Assembly (NCBI RefSeq): GCF_001402915.1
Contig: NZ_CP012945.1
Span: forward strand, 2,209,501-2,273,500
Length of the DNA: 64,000 nucleotides
Reading direction: 5' to 3'
DNA from: Devosia sp. A16
GTDB lineage: Bacteria; Pseudomonadota; Alphaproteobacteria; Rhizobiales; Devosiaceae
Numbering within the stretch: position 1 is the first letter of the stretch; every line of letters starts with the position of its first letter. Both the position numbers and the translations under genes were made by a program. This document shows, piece after piece, positions 56,523-64,000 of the stretch. The notes beneath the pieces are model-generated. The model worked only from the letters and a program-made list of their open reading frames with translations, did not search any database and was not told where the DNA came from.

Positions 56523-56647
56523 AGACGGCCCCCTCCCGGCCTCCCCCTTTAAGGGGGAGGTGAAGAGTCGAGGCTCTGTCTTCGATCGTGCCAAGCACGC
56601 AGGCGGGCACCTCCCCCTTCATGGGGGAGGATGGGAGGGGGCCGTCT
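56523..56647. repeat. Type D palindromic intergenic repeat, copy 3
   Basis: AGACGGCCCCCTCCC and complementary end GGGAGGGGGCCGTCT, inner CCCCCTTTAAGGGGGAGGTG. Between the convergent irr and SH3 genes. Confidence 0.88.
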
Positions 56648-56677
56648 GTTTCAGTCAGCTCGTACCCGTCAGCACCC

Positions 56678-57274
56678 TCAGTCGAACGTCTCGTCCTTGT
56701 AGACGCCCCACAACTGCTCCTGGTGCAGGTAGCCGTCGAAACTCTGCGGTCCCCCGGTCACCGGGTGGGTGGTCGCCACCACCTTGCACCACTTGCCATC
56801 GCATTCCTTGATGTCGACGCGGAAGCTCGGCGTCAGCCAGGCCCGCACGCCGGCATCGTCATTGGGGTCGCGGCGCAGTGCCACCGGCTCCGTGCCGCTC
56901 GGCGCCACGAGGCCGGCCCGCTTGCCCTGCAACAGGTTCTGGTGCAGCCAGCCTTCGGAGCCGTCGACGTCGCGGATTTTCCGCCAGGTGTCGAACTCCT
57001 GGATGATCTCGACGGGCGTCCCGGCCTTCACATAGACCCAGGCGACGTCGTAACGGGTGCCCGGCCCGACGCGCACGTTGATCGGGTTGGAGCGGGTGGT
57101 GACGAAACGTGGCAGCGGCAGGCCGCTCGGGCCCTCGGCCGCCGCCAGCGGTCCGACGGGCAGGCCGGTGCCCAGCAGGGTGCAGATGACAAGAGTGACG
57201 GCGCGCAGAATCGTTGGAATCTGTCGCCCGGTGGAGCGCCTCGGAAGGAGCATGGAGCTGACTTTGCCGAACAT
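56678..57274 (-). CDS. Secreted SH3-like domain protein
   Basis: 198 residues with a membrane or signal segment at about 23-47 (ILRAVTLVICTLLGTGLPVG) and an SH3b domain (RSNPINVRVGPGTRYDVAWVYVKAG, W in DTWRKIRDVDGSEGWLH) followed by a second SH3-like part with WCKVVATTH. Predicted periplasmic; such domains bind peptidoglycan or peptides. Divergent from the hydroxyacid dehydrogenase gene, a pairing common in Rhizobiales. Confidence 0.87.
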   Translation of the reverse strand: MFGKVSSMLLPRRSTGRQIPTILRAVTLVICTLLGTGLPVGPLAAAEGPSGLPLPRFVTTRSNPINVRVGPGTRYDVAWVYVKAGTPVEIIQEFDTWRKIRDVDGSEGWLHQNLLQGKRAGLVAPSGTEPVALRRDPNDDAGVRAWLTPSFRVDIKECDGKWCKVVATTHPVTGGPQSFDGYLHQEQLWGVYKDETFD

Positions 57275-57343
57275 GACTTTGCAGGGGTGTGCTTTTTTTC
57301 TACACTATGCAAAAGACCTTAATGGTCGCTGAAAGCGCCGCCT

Positions 57344-58360
57344 TTGACCCTCAGCCGACCCAAGATTTTCGTGACGCGACGCCTGCCCGAACAGATCGAG
57401 GCGCGCATGGCGACGCTGTTCGAAGTAACCTGCAAGCCGGTCGACGGCGCGCTGAGCCCCGACGCCATCATCGAGGGCGTGCAGGGCAAGGACGTGCTGG
57501 TCTCGTCGATCAACGACCGGATCGATGCGGCGCTGATCGCGCGGCTGCCGCCCGAGCTCAAGCTGATCGCCCAGTTCGGCAACGGTTTCGACAATATCGA
57601 CATCGAGGCCGCCTATGCGGCGGGGCTGACCGTCACCAACACCCCTTCGGTGCTCACCGAGGACACCGCCGACATGGCGGTGATGCTGATGCTGGCGCTG
57701 CCGCGCCGGCTGGTGGAAGGGGCCCAGGTGCTGCCGACCACCGGCGAATGGCCGGGCTGGTCGCCCACCTGGATGCTCGGGCGGCGCTTGCGCGGCAAGG
57801 CGCTGGGCATTGTCGGCATGGGCCGGATCGGCACTGCCGTCGCCCACCGGGCCCGCAGCTTCGGGCTGAACATCCACTATTTCTCGCGCCACCGTCGTCC
57901 GCCGCAGGTCGAGGACGCGCTCGAGGCGACCTACTGGGAATCCCTCGACGACATGGTGGCTGAGGTCGATATCGTCTCGCTGCACACCCCGCTGAGCCGC
58001 TCGACCCACCTTATCCTCAATGCCGAGCGGCTCGGCCGGATGCGGCAGGACGCCGTCGTGGTCAACGTGTCGCGACCTGAGCTCGTCGACGAGGCGGCGC
58101 TGATCGCCGAGATCGAAAGCGGACACCTGTCGGGCGCCGCCCTCGACGTGTTCGAGAGCCGCAACGGCATCGACCCCCGGCTGCTGCAACTGGCGCGCGA
58201 CAATCGCGTCGTGCTGACCGCCCACATGGCCTCGGCGACGCTCGAGGCCCGGCTCGAAATGGGAGAGACGGTGATCGTCAACATCCGCGCCTTCATCGAC
58301 GGCGCCCAGCCCCCGCACCGCGTGCTGCCGGAAAGCCGCAACAAGCTGGCGCGGGGATGA
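57344..58360 (+). CDS. D-2-hydroxyacid dehydrogenase (glyoxylate/hydroxypyruvate reductase type)
   Basis: 338 residues. NAD(P)-binding GIVGMGRIGTAVAHRARSFG (about 160-179), DIVSLHTPLSRSTHLI and VNVSRPELVDEAAL. The catalytic-histidine region reads LTAHMASATLEARLEMG, where the usual pattern is PHIGSAT; the H is kept. No in-frame ATG is available, so TTG at 57344 is taken as start, with modest certainty. The stop is three bases from the convergent sigma factor gene end. Confidence 0.9.
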   Translation: MTLSRPKIFVTRRLPEQIEARMATLFEVTCKPVDGALSPDAIIEGVQGKDVLVSSINDRIDAALIARLPPELKLIAQFGNGFDNIDIEAAYAAGLTVTNTPSVLTEDTADMAVMLMLALPRRLVEGAQVLPTTGEWPGWSPTWMLGRRLRGKALGIVGMGRIGTAVAHRARSFGLNIHYFSRHRRPPQVEDALEATYWESLDDMVAEVDIVSLHTPLSRSTHLILNAERLGRMRQDAVVVNVSRPELVDEAALIAEIESGHLSGAALDVFESRNGIDPRLLQLARDNRVVLTAHMASATLEARLEMGETVIVNIRAFIDGAQPPHRVLPESRNKLARG

Positions 58361-58363
58361 TCG

Positions 58364-59593
58364 CTAACTTCGAAGCTCCCGCAATCTCCCCTCCAGAAAC
58401 CGCTGCTCCGCCGCCTGGTGCGTCAGCTCCAGCGCCGCGACATAGGCGGCGCGGGCCTCCTCCGTCCTGCCCAGCCGGCGCAGCAGGTCGGCCCGGGCGG
58501 CGTGCAGATAGCGGAACTCGACCAGTGCGCCCCGTCCCGCGAGTGCCTGCATCTCAGCCAAGCCGGCCTCCGGCCCGTCGCGCATCGCCACCGCGACGGC
58601 GCGGTTGAGCCTGACGATCGGCGAGTCGTCGGCCTGCAGCAACAGGTCGTAGAGCCTCACGATCTCAGCCCAGTTGGTGGTCTCGGCCGTGGCGGCCGTC
58701 GCGTGCTGCGCCGCGATCGCCGCCTCGATGCCGTAGGCGGTGAGTTCGGGACGCGCCATCAGCCCATTGACCAACGCCACCCCCTCGGCGATCTCGGCGC
58801 GGTCCCATAGCCGCCGGTCCTGGTCGGCGATCAGCACCAGGTCTCCGGCTGCGTCAGTGCGGGCATCGCGGCGCGAGTGCTGCAGCAGCATCAGCGCCAG
58901 CAGGCCCTCAACCTCGGCATCGGGGTCGGGCAGCAGCGCCAGCAGCAGCCGGCCGAGCCGGATCGCTTCGGCTGCGAGATCGGCGCGTAGCAGCGTGTCG
59001 CCATGGCTCGCCGCATAGCCCTCGTTGAAGATCAGGTAGATGGTGCGCAGCACCGCGTCGAGCCGCTCGGCAAGGTCCTGTGGCTCGGGCACCTCGTAGG
59101 GGAGTTCGAGATCGCGGATGCGGTTCTTGGCCCTGACGATGCGCTGCGCGATGGTTGCGGGCTTGGCGAGGAAGGCCGCGGCAATCTCCTCGGTCGTGAG
59201 CCCGCAGGTTTCGCGCAAGGTCATGGCGATGCGCGCGTCGGCCGGCACTTCCGGGTGGCAGCACACGAAGATCAGCCTGAGCTGGTCGTCGGCGATGGTT
59301 TCGGCTTCGGGCGGCATCTGCGCCTCCTCTTCGAGCGCCAGTTCGGCGGCAACCACATCGAAGCGGGCCTTGCGGCGGATCCGGTCGATGGCCTTGAAGC
59401 GGCCGGCCGACACCAGCCAGGCCCGCGGATTGGCGGGAATTCCCTGGCGCGGCCACTGCTCGGCGGCGGCGAGAAAGGCGTCGTTGAGCGCCTCTTCGGC
59501 CCGGTCGAAATCCCGCAGCAGCCGGATCAGCGTGGCCAGCACGCGGCGCGATTCAGTGCGCCAGACTGCCTCGATGTCGAGTTGCGGCGTCAC
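58364..59593 (-). CDS. ECF42-like RNA polymerase sigma factor with long C-terminal domain
   Basis: 409 residues. Sigma region 2 (AVWRTESRRVLATLIRLLRDFDRAEEALNDAFLAA) and region 4 (LTTEEIAAAFLAKPATIAQRIVRAKNRIR) fill the first ~180 residues; a helical, TPR-like extension follows (GYAASHGDTLLRADLAAEAIRLGRLL, ending in EARAAYVAALELTHQ). This build plus the overlapping YCII/DGPF gene is the ECF42 arrangement. GTG start at 59593 overlaps the YCII stop. Confidence 0.9.
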   Translation of the reverse strand: MTPQLDIEAVWRTESRRVLATLIRLLRDFDRAEEALNDAFLAAAEQWPRQGIPANPRAWLVSAGRFKAIDRIRRKARFDVVAAELALEEEAQMPPEAETIADDQLRLIFVCCHPEVPADARIAMTLRETCGLTTEEIAAAFLAKPATIAQRIVRAKNRIRDLELPYEVPEPQDLAERLDAVLRTIYLIFNEGYAASHGDTLLRADLAAEAIRLGRLLLALLPDPDAEVEGLLALMLLQHSRRDARTDAAGDLVLIADQDRRLWDRAEIAEGVALVNGLMARPELTAYGIEAAIAAQHATAATAETTNWAEIVRLYDLLLQADDSPIVRLNRAVAVAMRDGPEAGLAEMQALAGRGALVEFRYLHAARADLLRRLGRTEEARAAYVAALELTHQAAEQRFLEGRLRELRS

Positions 59594-59967
59594 GGCGCCG
59601 CCGCTTCGTCGTGCCGCGGAATCTGGTAGACCGGCCGGACCTCGATGGTGCCGTGCTTGGCCAGGGGGATGCCGGCAGCGATGCGGATGGCGTCGTTGAG
59701 GTCGCGCGCCTCGATCAGGATCAAGCCGCCCAGCTGCTCCTTGGTTTCGAGGAACGGCCCGTCGGTGGCCGAGATCCTGCCGTCCCGCACTCTGACCAGC
59801 ACGGCAGTCTCGGGTGGCTGCAGCGCCTGCGCCCGCACCAGGTTGCCGCTCGCAGCCAGGTCGGCATCGTAGCTGAGCGAATCGATGTCGAGCTCGCGCT
59901 TTTCCGCGTCGCTGAGGCGGCTGAACACTTGCTTGTCGTCGAAATGGACGAGGCAGACATAGAGCAT
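59590..59967 (-). CDS. YCII-related (DGPF) protein
   Basis: 125 residues with the DGPF signature (ATDGPFLETKEQLGG). Members are found next to ECF42 sigma factors and may be linked to their control or be their targets. It precedes the sigma factor on the same strand with a four-base overlap. No enzyme activity can be assigned. Confidence 0.88.
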   Translation of the reverse strand: MLYVCLVHFDDKQVFSRLSDAEKRELDIDSLSYDADLAASGNLVRAQALQPPETAVLVRVRDGRISATDGPFLETKEQLGGLILIEARDLNDAIRIAAGIPLAKHGTIEVRPVYQIPRHDEAAAP

Positions 59968-60224
59968 GGCTGGGTCTCCGATCGGTGTTGCCAGCTAATC
60001 GAACGCCGCCCCGGGGTTTCGACAGGCCAGCCGGCAAACTGAGCCAGATTTTTCCGCAACTGTCGAACGGCGCCGGCCGGGCAGCATTTTAGGAATTTCG
60101 GTGGCGTCACCTTCACCAGTCCGCTTCACCGCGCGCTAAGCGCTTCTCCTGATGCCACAGCGCAACTCTGCCGATCTTTGGCATCCTCTCGCCCGATGCA
60201 GGACGCCCGGGGGCTTTCCGACCC

Positions 60225-61964
60225 ATGTTTGCCGGCCTCAACCAGGTGAAAGAGCAGGCGCCGCTGCCGGTACGCGTGCGCTCGCGCATGCTGTCGCTGG
60301 CGACGGTTGCCCTGGTGGTGACGCTGGTGGTGACAGCAATCGTCGGGTTCATCAATGTCAGCACGCAACAGCGCGCCATGACCGAGTTGCGCGTGCATGG
60401 CGACCAATTGCGCGCCATGCTGCAATCGCTCAACGATGCCGACGCCGACGTCATGCACGTGCTGACCGGCGAAGCCGGCGCGTTGCGCAACTATCTTTCC
60501 GAGGCCGATCGGCTGACTGGCGCCGGCGCCGCGATCCTCGACCAGATCGCACCCATCGCCCTACCTCCGGCGACCGAAGCGCGGTCGGTGCGCGACCTGC
60601 TCGCCGGACTGGTCGGCAACTGGAACGAGGCGATCGATCTCGCCTCCGCCGGCAACAACCAGGCGGGCGTCGATCTGCTGGCGGCGCGCCGCACCAGCGA
60701 AACCGTGGCGCTGATCGGCGCCGGCATTAGCGGGGTGCTCGCCGATGCCGACCTGCTCCTGCGCAAGTATGACGAGCACATCGAGGCTGCCACCACGCTG
60801 GTGTTGCTGATGCAGGTAGGGGCGGGAATTCTGGCGATCCTGGGGCTGCTCTATGCCTTTCGCTCCCTGATCACCGAGGCCGATGGTCGTGCCGCCGCGG
60901 TGGAGACCGCCGAGAAGGCACGCCAGCAGGTGGCGCGCCTGTTCGAGATGGCAGATGTGCTGCAGAGCGCCTCGGACCACGCCGACGCCAATGCGGTGTT
61001 GAAGGCGACGGCGGCGGAACTGGTGCCAGGCTTCTCCGGCGCGCTTTACGTGTTCAACAACTCGCGCGACCGGCTGGTGCTGTCGACCACCTGGGCGCGG
61101 GCCGAGAACGATGCGCTGCCCGAGACCATCAATCCCGGTGCCTGCTGGGCGCTGAAGCGCGGCAAGCCGCATCTCAACCGCGGCGATTCGACGAAGCTCT
61201 GCTGCGCCCACCATGTCGGCAGCGAGACCGCGCTGGAGATTCCGATGATTGCCCGCGGCGAGATCGTCGGGCTGCTGCAGCTGTTCGCCTCGGGGATCAG
61301 CGCGGTCGAGCGGCTCGAGCACATCACCGATCTAGGTTCGGCGCTGGCCGATGGCATGAGCCTGGCGCTCGCCAACATGGCGCTGCGTGAAAAGCTCAGG
61401 AACCAGGCGCTGCGCGATCCGCTGACCGGGCTTTATAACCGCCGGTACATGGAAGATTGCCTGCAGCGCTTCGTGCGGCTGGCCGAGCGCGAGAACCGCG
61501 AGATTTCCCTGATCATGGTCGATCTCGACCACTTCAAGCGGCTCAACGACGAACATGGCCACAGTTTCGGCGACCAGGTGCTGCGCGACGCGGCGCTGAC
61601 GTTGACCGGCTCGCTGCGCGAGACCGACATCGTCTGCCGCTTCGGCGGCGAGGAACTGGTGGTGATCCTGCCCGATTGCCCGCTGGAGCGCGCCGCCGAC
61701 AAGGCGGAGCTGCTTCGGCTTCGGATCGAGGAGCTGAGCAGTACCCACGGCGCCGACATCTCGGCCTCGTTCGGCGTCGCCTCGGTGCCGCACACCTCGC
61801 AGAGCGTCACCGACCTACTGCAGGCCGCCGACCAGGCGCTCTACAAGGCCAAGGAGAGCGGTCGCAACCAGGTCGCCAAGGCACCGCTCAGGCCCTATCG
61901 CCCCGACCGGCTCAGTGACGAACTGGCGGCGCTGGAAGAGTTTCCGCGGGCGGCGGCGGAGTAG
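60225..61964 (+). CDS. Membrane-bound diguanylate cyclase with sensor and GAF domains
   Basis: 579 residues. First membrane helix about 24-46, a periplasmic CHASE3-like helical sensor (about 47-185), second helix about 188-212, a GAF domain (about 245-385) and a GGDEF domain (about 400-560) with RDPLTGLYNRRYME and active site CRFGGEELVV. RETD five residues before GGEEL is an intact product-inhibition I-site. Predicted to make cyclic di-GMP. The 257 bases upstream (59968-60224) show no other gene. Confidence 0.93.
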   Translation: MFAGLNQVKEQAPLPVRVRSRMLSLATVALVVTLVVTAIVGFINVSTQQRAMTELRVHGDQLRAMLQSLNDADADVMHVLTGEAGALRNYLSEADRLTGAGAAILDQIAPIALPPATEARSVRDLLAGLVGNWNEAIDLASAGNNQAGVDLLAARRTSETVALIGAGISGVLADADLLLRKYDEHIEAATTLVLLMQVGAGILAILGLLYAFRSLITEADGRAAAVETAEKARQQVARLFEMADVLQSASDHADANAVLKATAAELVPGFSGALYVFNNSRDRLVLSTTWARAENDALPETINPGACWALKRGKPHLNRGDSTKLCCAHHVGSETALEIPMIARGEIVGLLQLFASGISAVERLEHITDLGSALADGMSLALANMALREKLRNQALRDPLTGLYNRRYMEDCLQRFVRLAERENREISLIMVDLDHFKRLNDEHGHSFGDQVLRDAALTLTGSLRETDIVCRFGGEELVVILPDCPLERAADKAELLRLRIEELSSTHGADISASFGVASVPHTSQSVTDLLQAADQALYKAKESGRNQVAKAPLRPYRPDRLSDELAALEEFPRAAAE

Positions 61965-61996
61965 CGCGGGCTCGTGCCGTTGCCGCCGGTCGCTGT

Positions 61997-62110
61997 GGCC
62001 CCCCACCCTTAATCCCTCCCGCAAGGGGGAGGGAGACCCTCACTCCGATGTTCGAGGCTATCGTCTCCCTCCCCATGTTTAGGGGGAGGGATTAAGGGTG
62101 GGGGTCAGCC
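61997..62110. repeat. Type B palindromic intergenic repeat, copy 6
   Basis: GGCCCCCCACCCTTAATCCC and a matching GGGATTAAGGGTGGGGGTC arm. Its interior is the reverse complement of that of copy 3 (22231-22354). Between the convergent diguanylate cyclase and small coiled-coil protein genes. Confidence 0.88.
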
Positions 62111-62144
62111 CGCGCCGGCGGCGGGGTGGAGCCGCAGGCCGATG

Positions 62145-62432
62145 CTAAGGCAGCAAATAACTCGGCTGCGCCTTCAGCAGTTCGATCTGCAGCTGCTGTT
62201 GCAGCAGCTTCTGCTGCTGCAGGTCGCGCTGCAGCCTCGACAAGGCGGCGTCCATTTCGCTGCGGATCGCCCGTTCTTCAGCCGACTGCCTCAACTCGTC
62301 CTGCAGGCACAGGGTGCGCTGCAGGTCGTTGCCCTGGTAGCCCTCCTTGGCGACGTCCGGCACCGGGGGGCAATAGGCCTGGGCTGCGGAGCCGAGGGCG
62401 ATGACGACGGCAGTGGCGATAAGGATGCGCAT
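62145..62432 (-). CDS. Small periplasmic glutamine-rich coiled-coil protein (95 residues)
   Basis: Unknown function. Signal peptide MRILIATAVVIALGSAAQAYC, two cysteines near the mature start (YCPPVP, TLCLQDE), then a continuous helix with repeated Q and L (RLQRDLQQQKLLQQQLQIELL), expected to form a coiled coil. It lies three dozen bases downstream of the lacI gene end on the same strand. Confidence 0.7.
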   Translation of the reverse strand: MRILIATAVVIALGSAAQAYCPPVPDVAKEGYQGNDLQRTLCLQDELRQSAEERAIRSEMDAALSRLQRDLQQQKLLQQQLQIELLKAQPSYLLP

Positions 62433-62468
62433 GCTGCAAATCTGGGGGCTGAAGCCGGCAGGATCAAG

Positions 62469-63533
62469 TCACGATCGCGCTCCCGGCGCCGCCGTGCTGC
62501 GCCGCACCACCAGTTCGAGCGGCAGGCTTTCGCGATGCACCGCACCGTCATGCTCGAGGATCGACTTGACGGCGCGGCGACCGATCTCGGCGATCGGCTG
62601 CACCACCGTGGTGAGCGGTGGGTTGGCGGCCGCGGCCTCCGGCACGCCGTCGAAACCGACAATCGAAATGTCCCTGGGCACGCTGAGCCCCCGCTCGGCC
62701 AGCATCTCCAGCGCGAACATCGCCACCCGGTCGGACATGGCGAGGATGGCGGTAGGCCGCTGCGGGCCCGAGAGGATCTGCTCGAGCCCGCGCCTCACGC
62801 TGTCGGCGGTGCTGCGCGTCTCGTAGATCGGGATCGTCTCGCGATCAACACCGTAGAGCGCCAGCTCCTCGAAATAGCCATTGGCCCGGTCGCGTGCGGT
62901 GGAATAGGTGGCGTTGGCGATCGCCGTGCCACTCACCTGACCCTCGTGTTCGTCGTCGAACTCGATAGCGAGGATGCCGAAATGGCGGTGGCCCAGTTGC
63001 GCCAGGTGCCGCGCCGCCATCTGTGCCCCGGCATAGTCGTCGACGCCGATCGCCGAGATGGTGTCGTCGGGCTTGCCGAGCGCTAGCGCCACGAACGGCA
63101 ACTGCCGCTCGCGTGTCAACTCCACCAGCTTCTCGCCGTTCTCGATACACAACAGCACGAAGCCGTCGACCAGCGCGCTCTGGATATTCCAGGCCAATCG
63201 CTCGCTGTTGCGGGCCGAGACCAGCGCCAGCCCGGCGCCGCGCTGGTCGCAGGCCTCCGAGATGCCCTGCATCAGGACGCGGGCGAATGGATCCTCGAAG
63301 AAGTAGGACAGCGGTTCGGCGGTCGCGACGCCGATGGCGTTGGATTTGCCGGCGCGCAACAGCCGGCCGCGCGGATCGGGGCCGGCATAGCCCAGGTCGC
63401 GAGCCGTCTGATGCACCCGTTCGCGCACTTCCGGACGCACCAGGTCGGGCCGGCTGAAGACGTTCGAGGCCGTGCCCTGCGACACCCCCGCCGCCTTGGC
63501 CACATCGCTCAAGCGCACCAGATCGCGTGCCAT
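62469..63533 (-). CDS. LacI-family transcriptional regulator
   Basis: 354 residues. DNA-binding VRLSDVAKAAGVSQGTASNVFSRPD with hinge helix (RPEVRERVHQTARDLGY), then a sugar-binding-protein-like effector domain (about 60-345). It is divergent from a gene at 63721, and the intergenic region carries three copies of a 14-bp palindromic site, so it likely represses that gene and itself. Effector, probably a sugar, not known. Confidence 0.95.
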   Translation of the reverse strand: MARDLVRLSDVAKAAGVSQGTASNVFSRPDLVRPEVRERVHQTARDLGYAGPDPRGRLLRAGKSNAIGVATAEPLSYFFEDPFARVLMQGISEACDQRGAGLALVSARNSERLAWNIQSALVDGFVLLCIENGEKLVELTRERQLPFVALALGKPDDTISAIGVDDYAGAQMAARHLAQLGHRHFGILAIEFDDEHEGQVSGTAIANATYSTARDRANGYFEELALYGVDRETIPIYETRSTADSVRRGLEQILSGPQRPTAILAMSDRVAMFALEMLAERGLSVPRDISIVGFDGVPEAAAANPPLTTVVQPIAEIGRRAVKSILEHDGAVHRESLPLELVVRRSTAAPGARS

Positions 63534-63608
63534 CCGTCCCTTTCCGATCTCCAGGGGTCCAATCGCCAGAGGAGCATTCTAGCCAACTCCTGATCAGATA
63601 GCACTCTT

Positions 63609-63622
63609 TTGTATCGGTTCAA
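63609..63622. promoter_or_regulatory. LacI-type operator O1 (TTGTATCGGTTCAA)
   Basis: One mismatch from O3 (TTGAATCGGTTCAA). 76 bases before the lacI start codon. Confidence 0.65.
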
Positions 63623-63629
63623 ATTTTTC

Positions 63630-63657
63630 TTGACTCGGCGACGAGGCCGCCTATCAT
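63630..63657 (+). promoter_or_regulatory. Promoter for the gene at 63721 (TTGACT-N16-TATCAT)
   Basis: TTGACT at 63630-63635 and TATCAT at 63652-63657, spacer 16. The -10 abuts operator O2, so a bound repressor would block it. Confidence 0.55.
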
Positions 63658-63670
63658 TGAACCGATTCAA
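63657..63670. promoter_or_regulatory. LacI-type operator O2 (TTGAACCGATTCAA)
   Basis: Exact reverse complement of O3; central CG as usual for LacI/GalR sites. Overlaps the end of the promoter. Confidence 0.75.
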
Positions 63671-63688
63671 GACTCATGCGTTCATTGA

Positions 63689-63702
63689 TTGAATCGGTTC
63701 AA
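63689..63702. promoter_or_regulatory. LacI-type operator O3 (TTGAATCGGTTCAA)
   Basis: Centre 32 bases from O2 (three turns) and 80 from O1. Ends 18 bases before the next start codon. Confidence 0.75.
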
Positions 63703-63720
63703 GTTGAAAGGAGACTTGTG

Positions 63721-63969
63721 ATGATCCCCGCCAGCTATCTCTACAAGGACGCCTATAGGCAGCACTGGGGCGAAGATTTCGCCCGCTCGAGCGGCCAAGC
63801 GCCATGGGGAGCGCAGCCCGACGCCGGACTGTGGGAGAAGCCATCGCTATGGCGTCGGCTCGCCGCGCTCTTTGGCAACGCGCGCCGCGTCGCCGTCGCC
63901 GTCGCCGTCGACACTTCGGGGCAGCATTGCCCCGAAGCCGCCGACCGCCGGACCGTCCTGCCGGCGTAA
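63721..63969 (+). CDS. Small protein of unknown function under LacI control (82 residues)
   Basis: No family recognised. ATG at 63721 has a strong ribosome site AAAGGAG nine bases upstream. The protein starts MIPASYLYKDAYRQHWGED, is rich in Arg/Trp/Ala, and has one mildly hydrophobic stretch (RRVAVAVAVD). It is the first gene after three operators, so it probably opens a sugar-use operon continuing beyond the window. It could also be a chance frame. Confidence 0.55.
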   Translation: MIPASYLYKDAYRQHWGEDFARSSGQAPWGAQPDAGLWEKPSLWRRLAALFGNARRVAVAVAVDTSGQHCPEAADRRTVLPA

Positions 63970-64000
63970 GTCGGCTCTAGCGCTGCTCCGGCCACACCCC

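Overview
The window is a GC-rich (roughly two-thirds G+C by eye) stretch of an alphaproteobacterial chromosome. Its gene order (mnmE-mnmG-rsmG-parA, rho-hemJ-hemE, maf-aroE-coaE-dnaQ-secB, hslVU-his-coaA, dnaKJ, hrcA-grpE, rph-rdgB-hemW, irr/fabAB) is that of the Hyphomicrobiales (Rhizobiales). A Devosia-like genome is my best guess, but no marker here proves the genus.

Region by region. 1-7316 (minus strand): chromosome partitioning (parA, truncated by the window edge), tRNA modification (rsmG, mnmG, mnmE), rho and two haem genes. 7317-7738: a gene-free region between hemE and maf that I read as oriC; it holds three CtrA-type boxes, DnaA-box-like 9-mers and a 16-bp palindrome. 7739-14453: replication, cofactor and secretion housekeeping genes, then a GNAT-acyl carrier protein pair. 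14548-18645: an ABC exporter, a foreign-looking RhuM gene and an aminotransferase. 18882-27198: hslVU and a histidine cluster with four small membrane proteins. 27337-36136: a kinase, regulators, DNA repair, gpmA, dapB, pyrF and two frameshifted genes. 36334-46208: the heat-shock genes dnaJ, dnaK, grpE and hrcA with small secreted proteins and a nicotinamidase between them. 46313-53939: rph-rdgB-hemW and a purine-salvage cluster. 54100-63969: fabAB/irr, a hydroxyacid dehydrogenase, an ECF42-like sigma factor, a diguanylate cyclase, and a LacI repressor with three operators.

Two layers of non-coding organisation run across the whole window. The first is a set of ten parS-like sites (consensus TGTTTCACGTGAAACA) from 575 to 53057, denser near parA and oriC; several lie inside genes, always read as TCA-CGT-GAA (Ser-Arg-Glu) where they are internal to a gene. 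The second is fifteen palindromic intergenic repeats of five types, mostly placed between convergent genes, where they may act as two-way terminators. Two genes (a GNAT enzyme and a histidine phosphatase) each lack a single base, which could be real decay or sequencing error.

I see no rRNA, tRNA, CRISPR array, insertion sequence or prophage.
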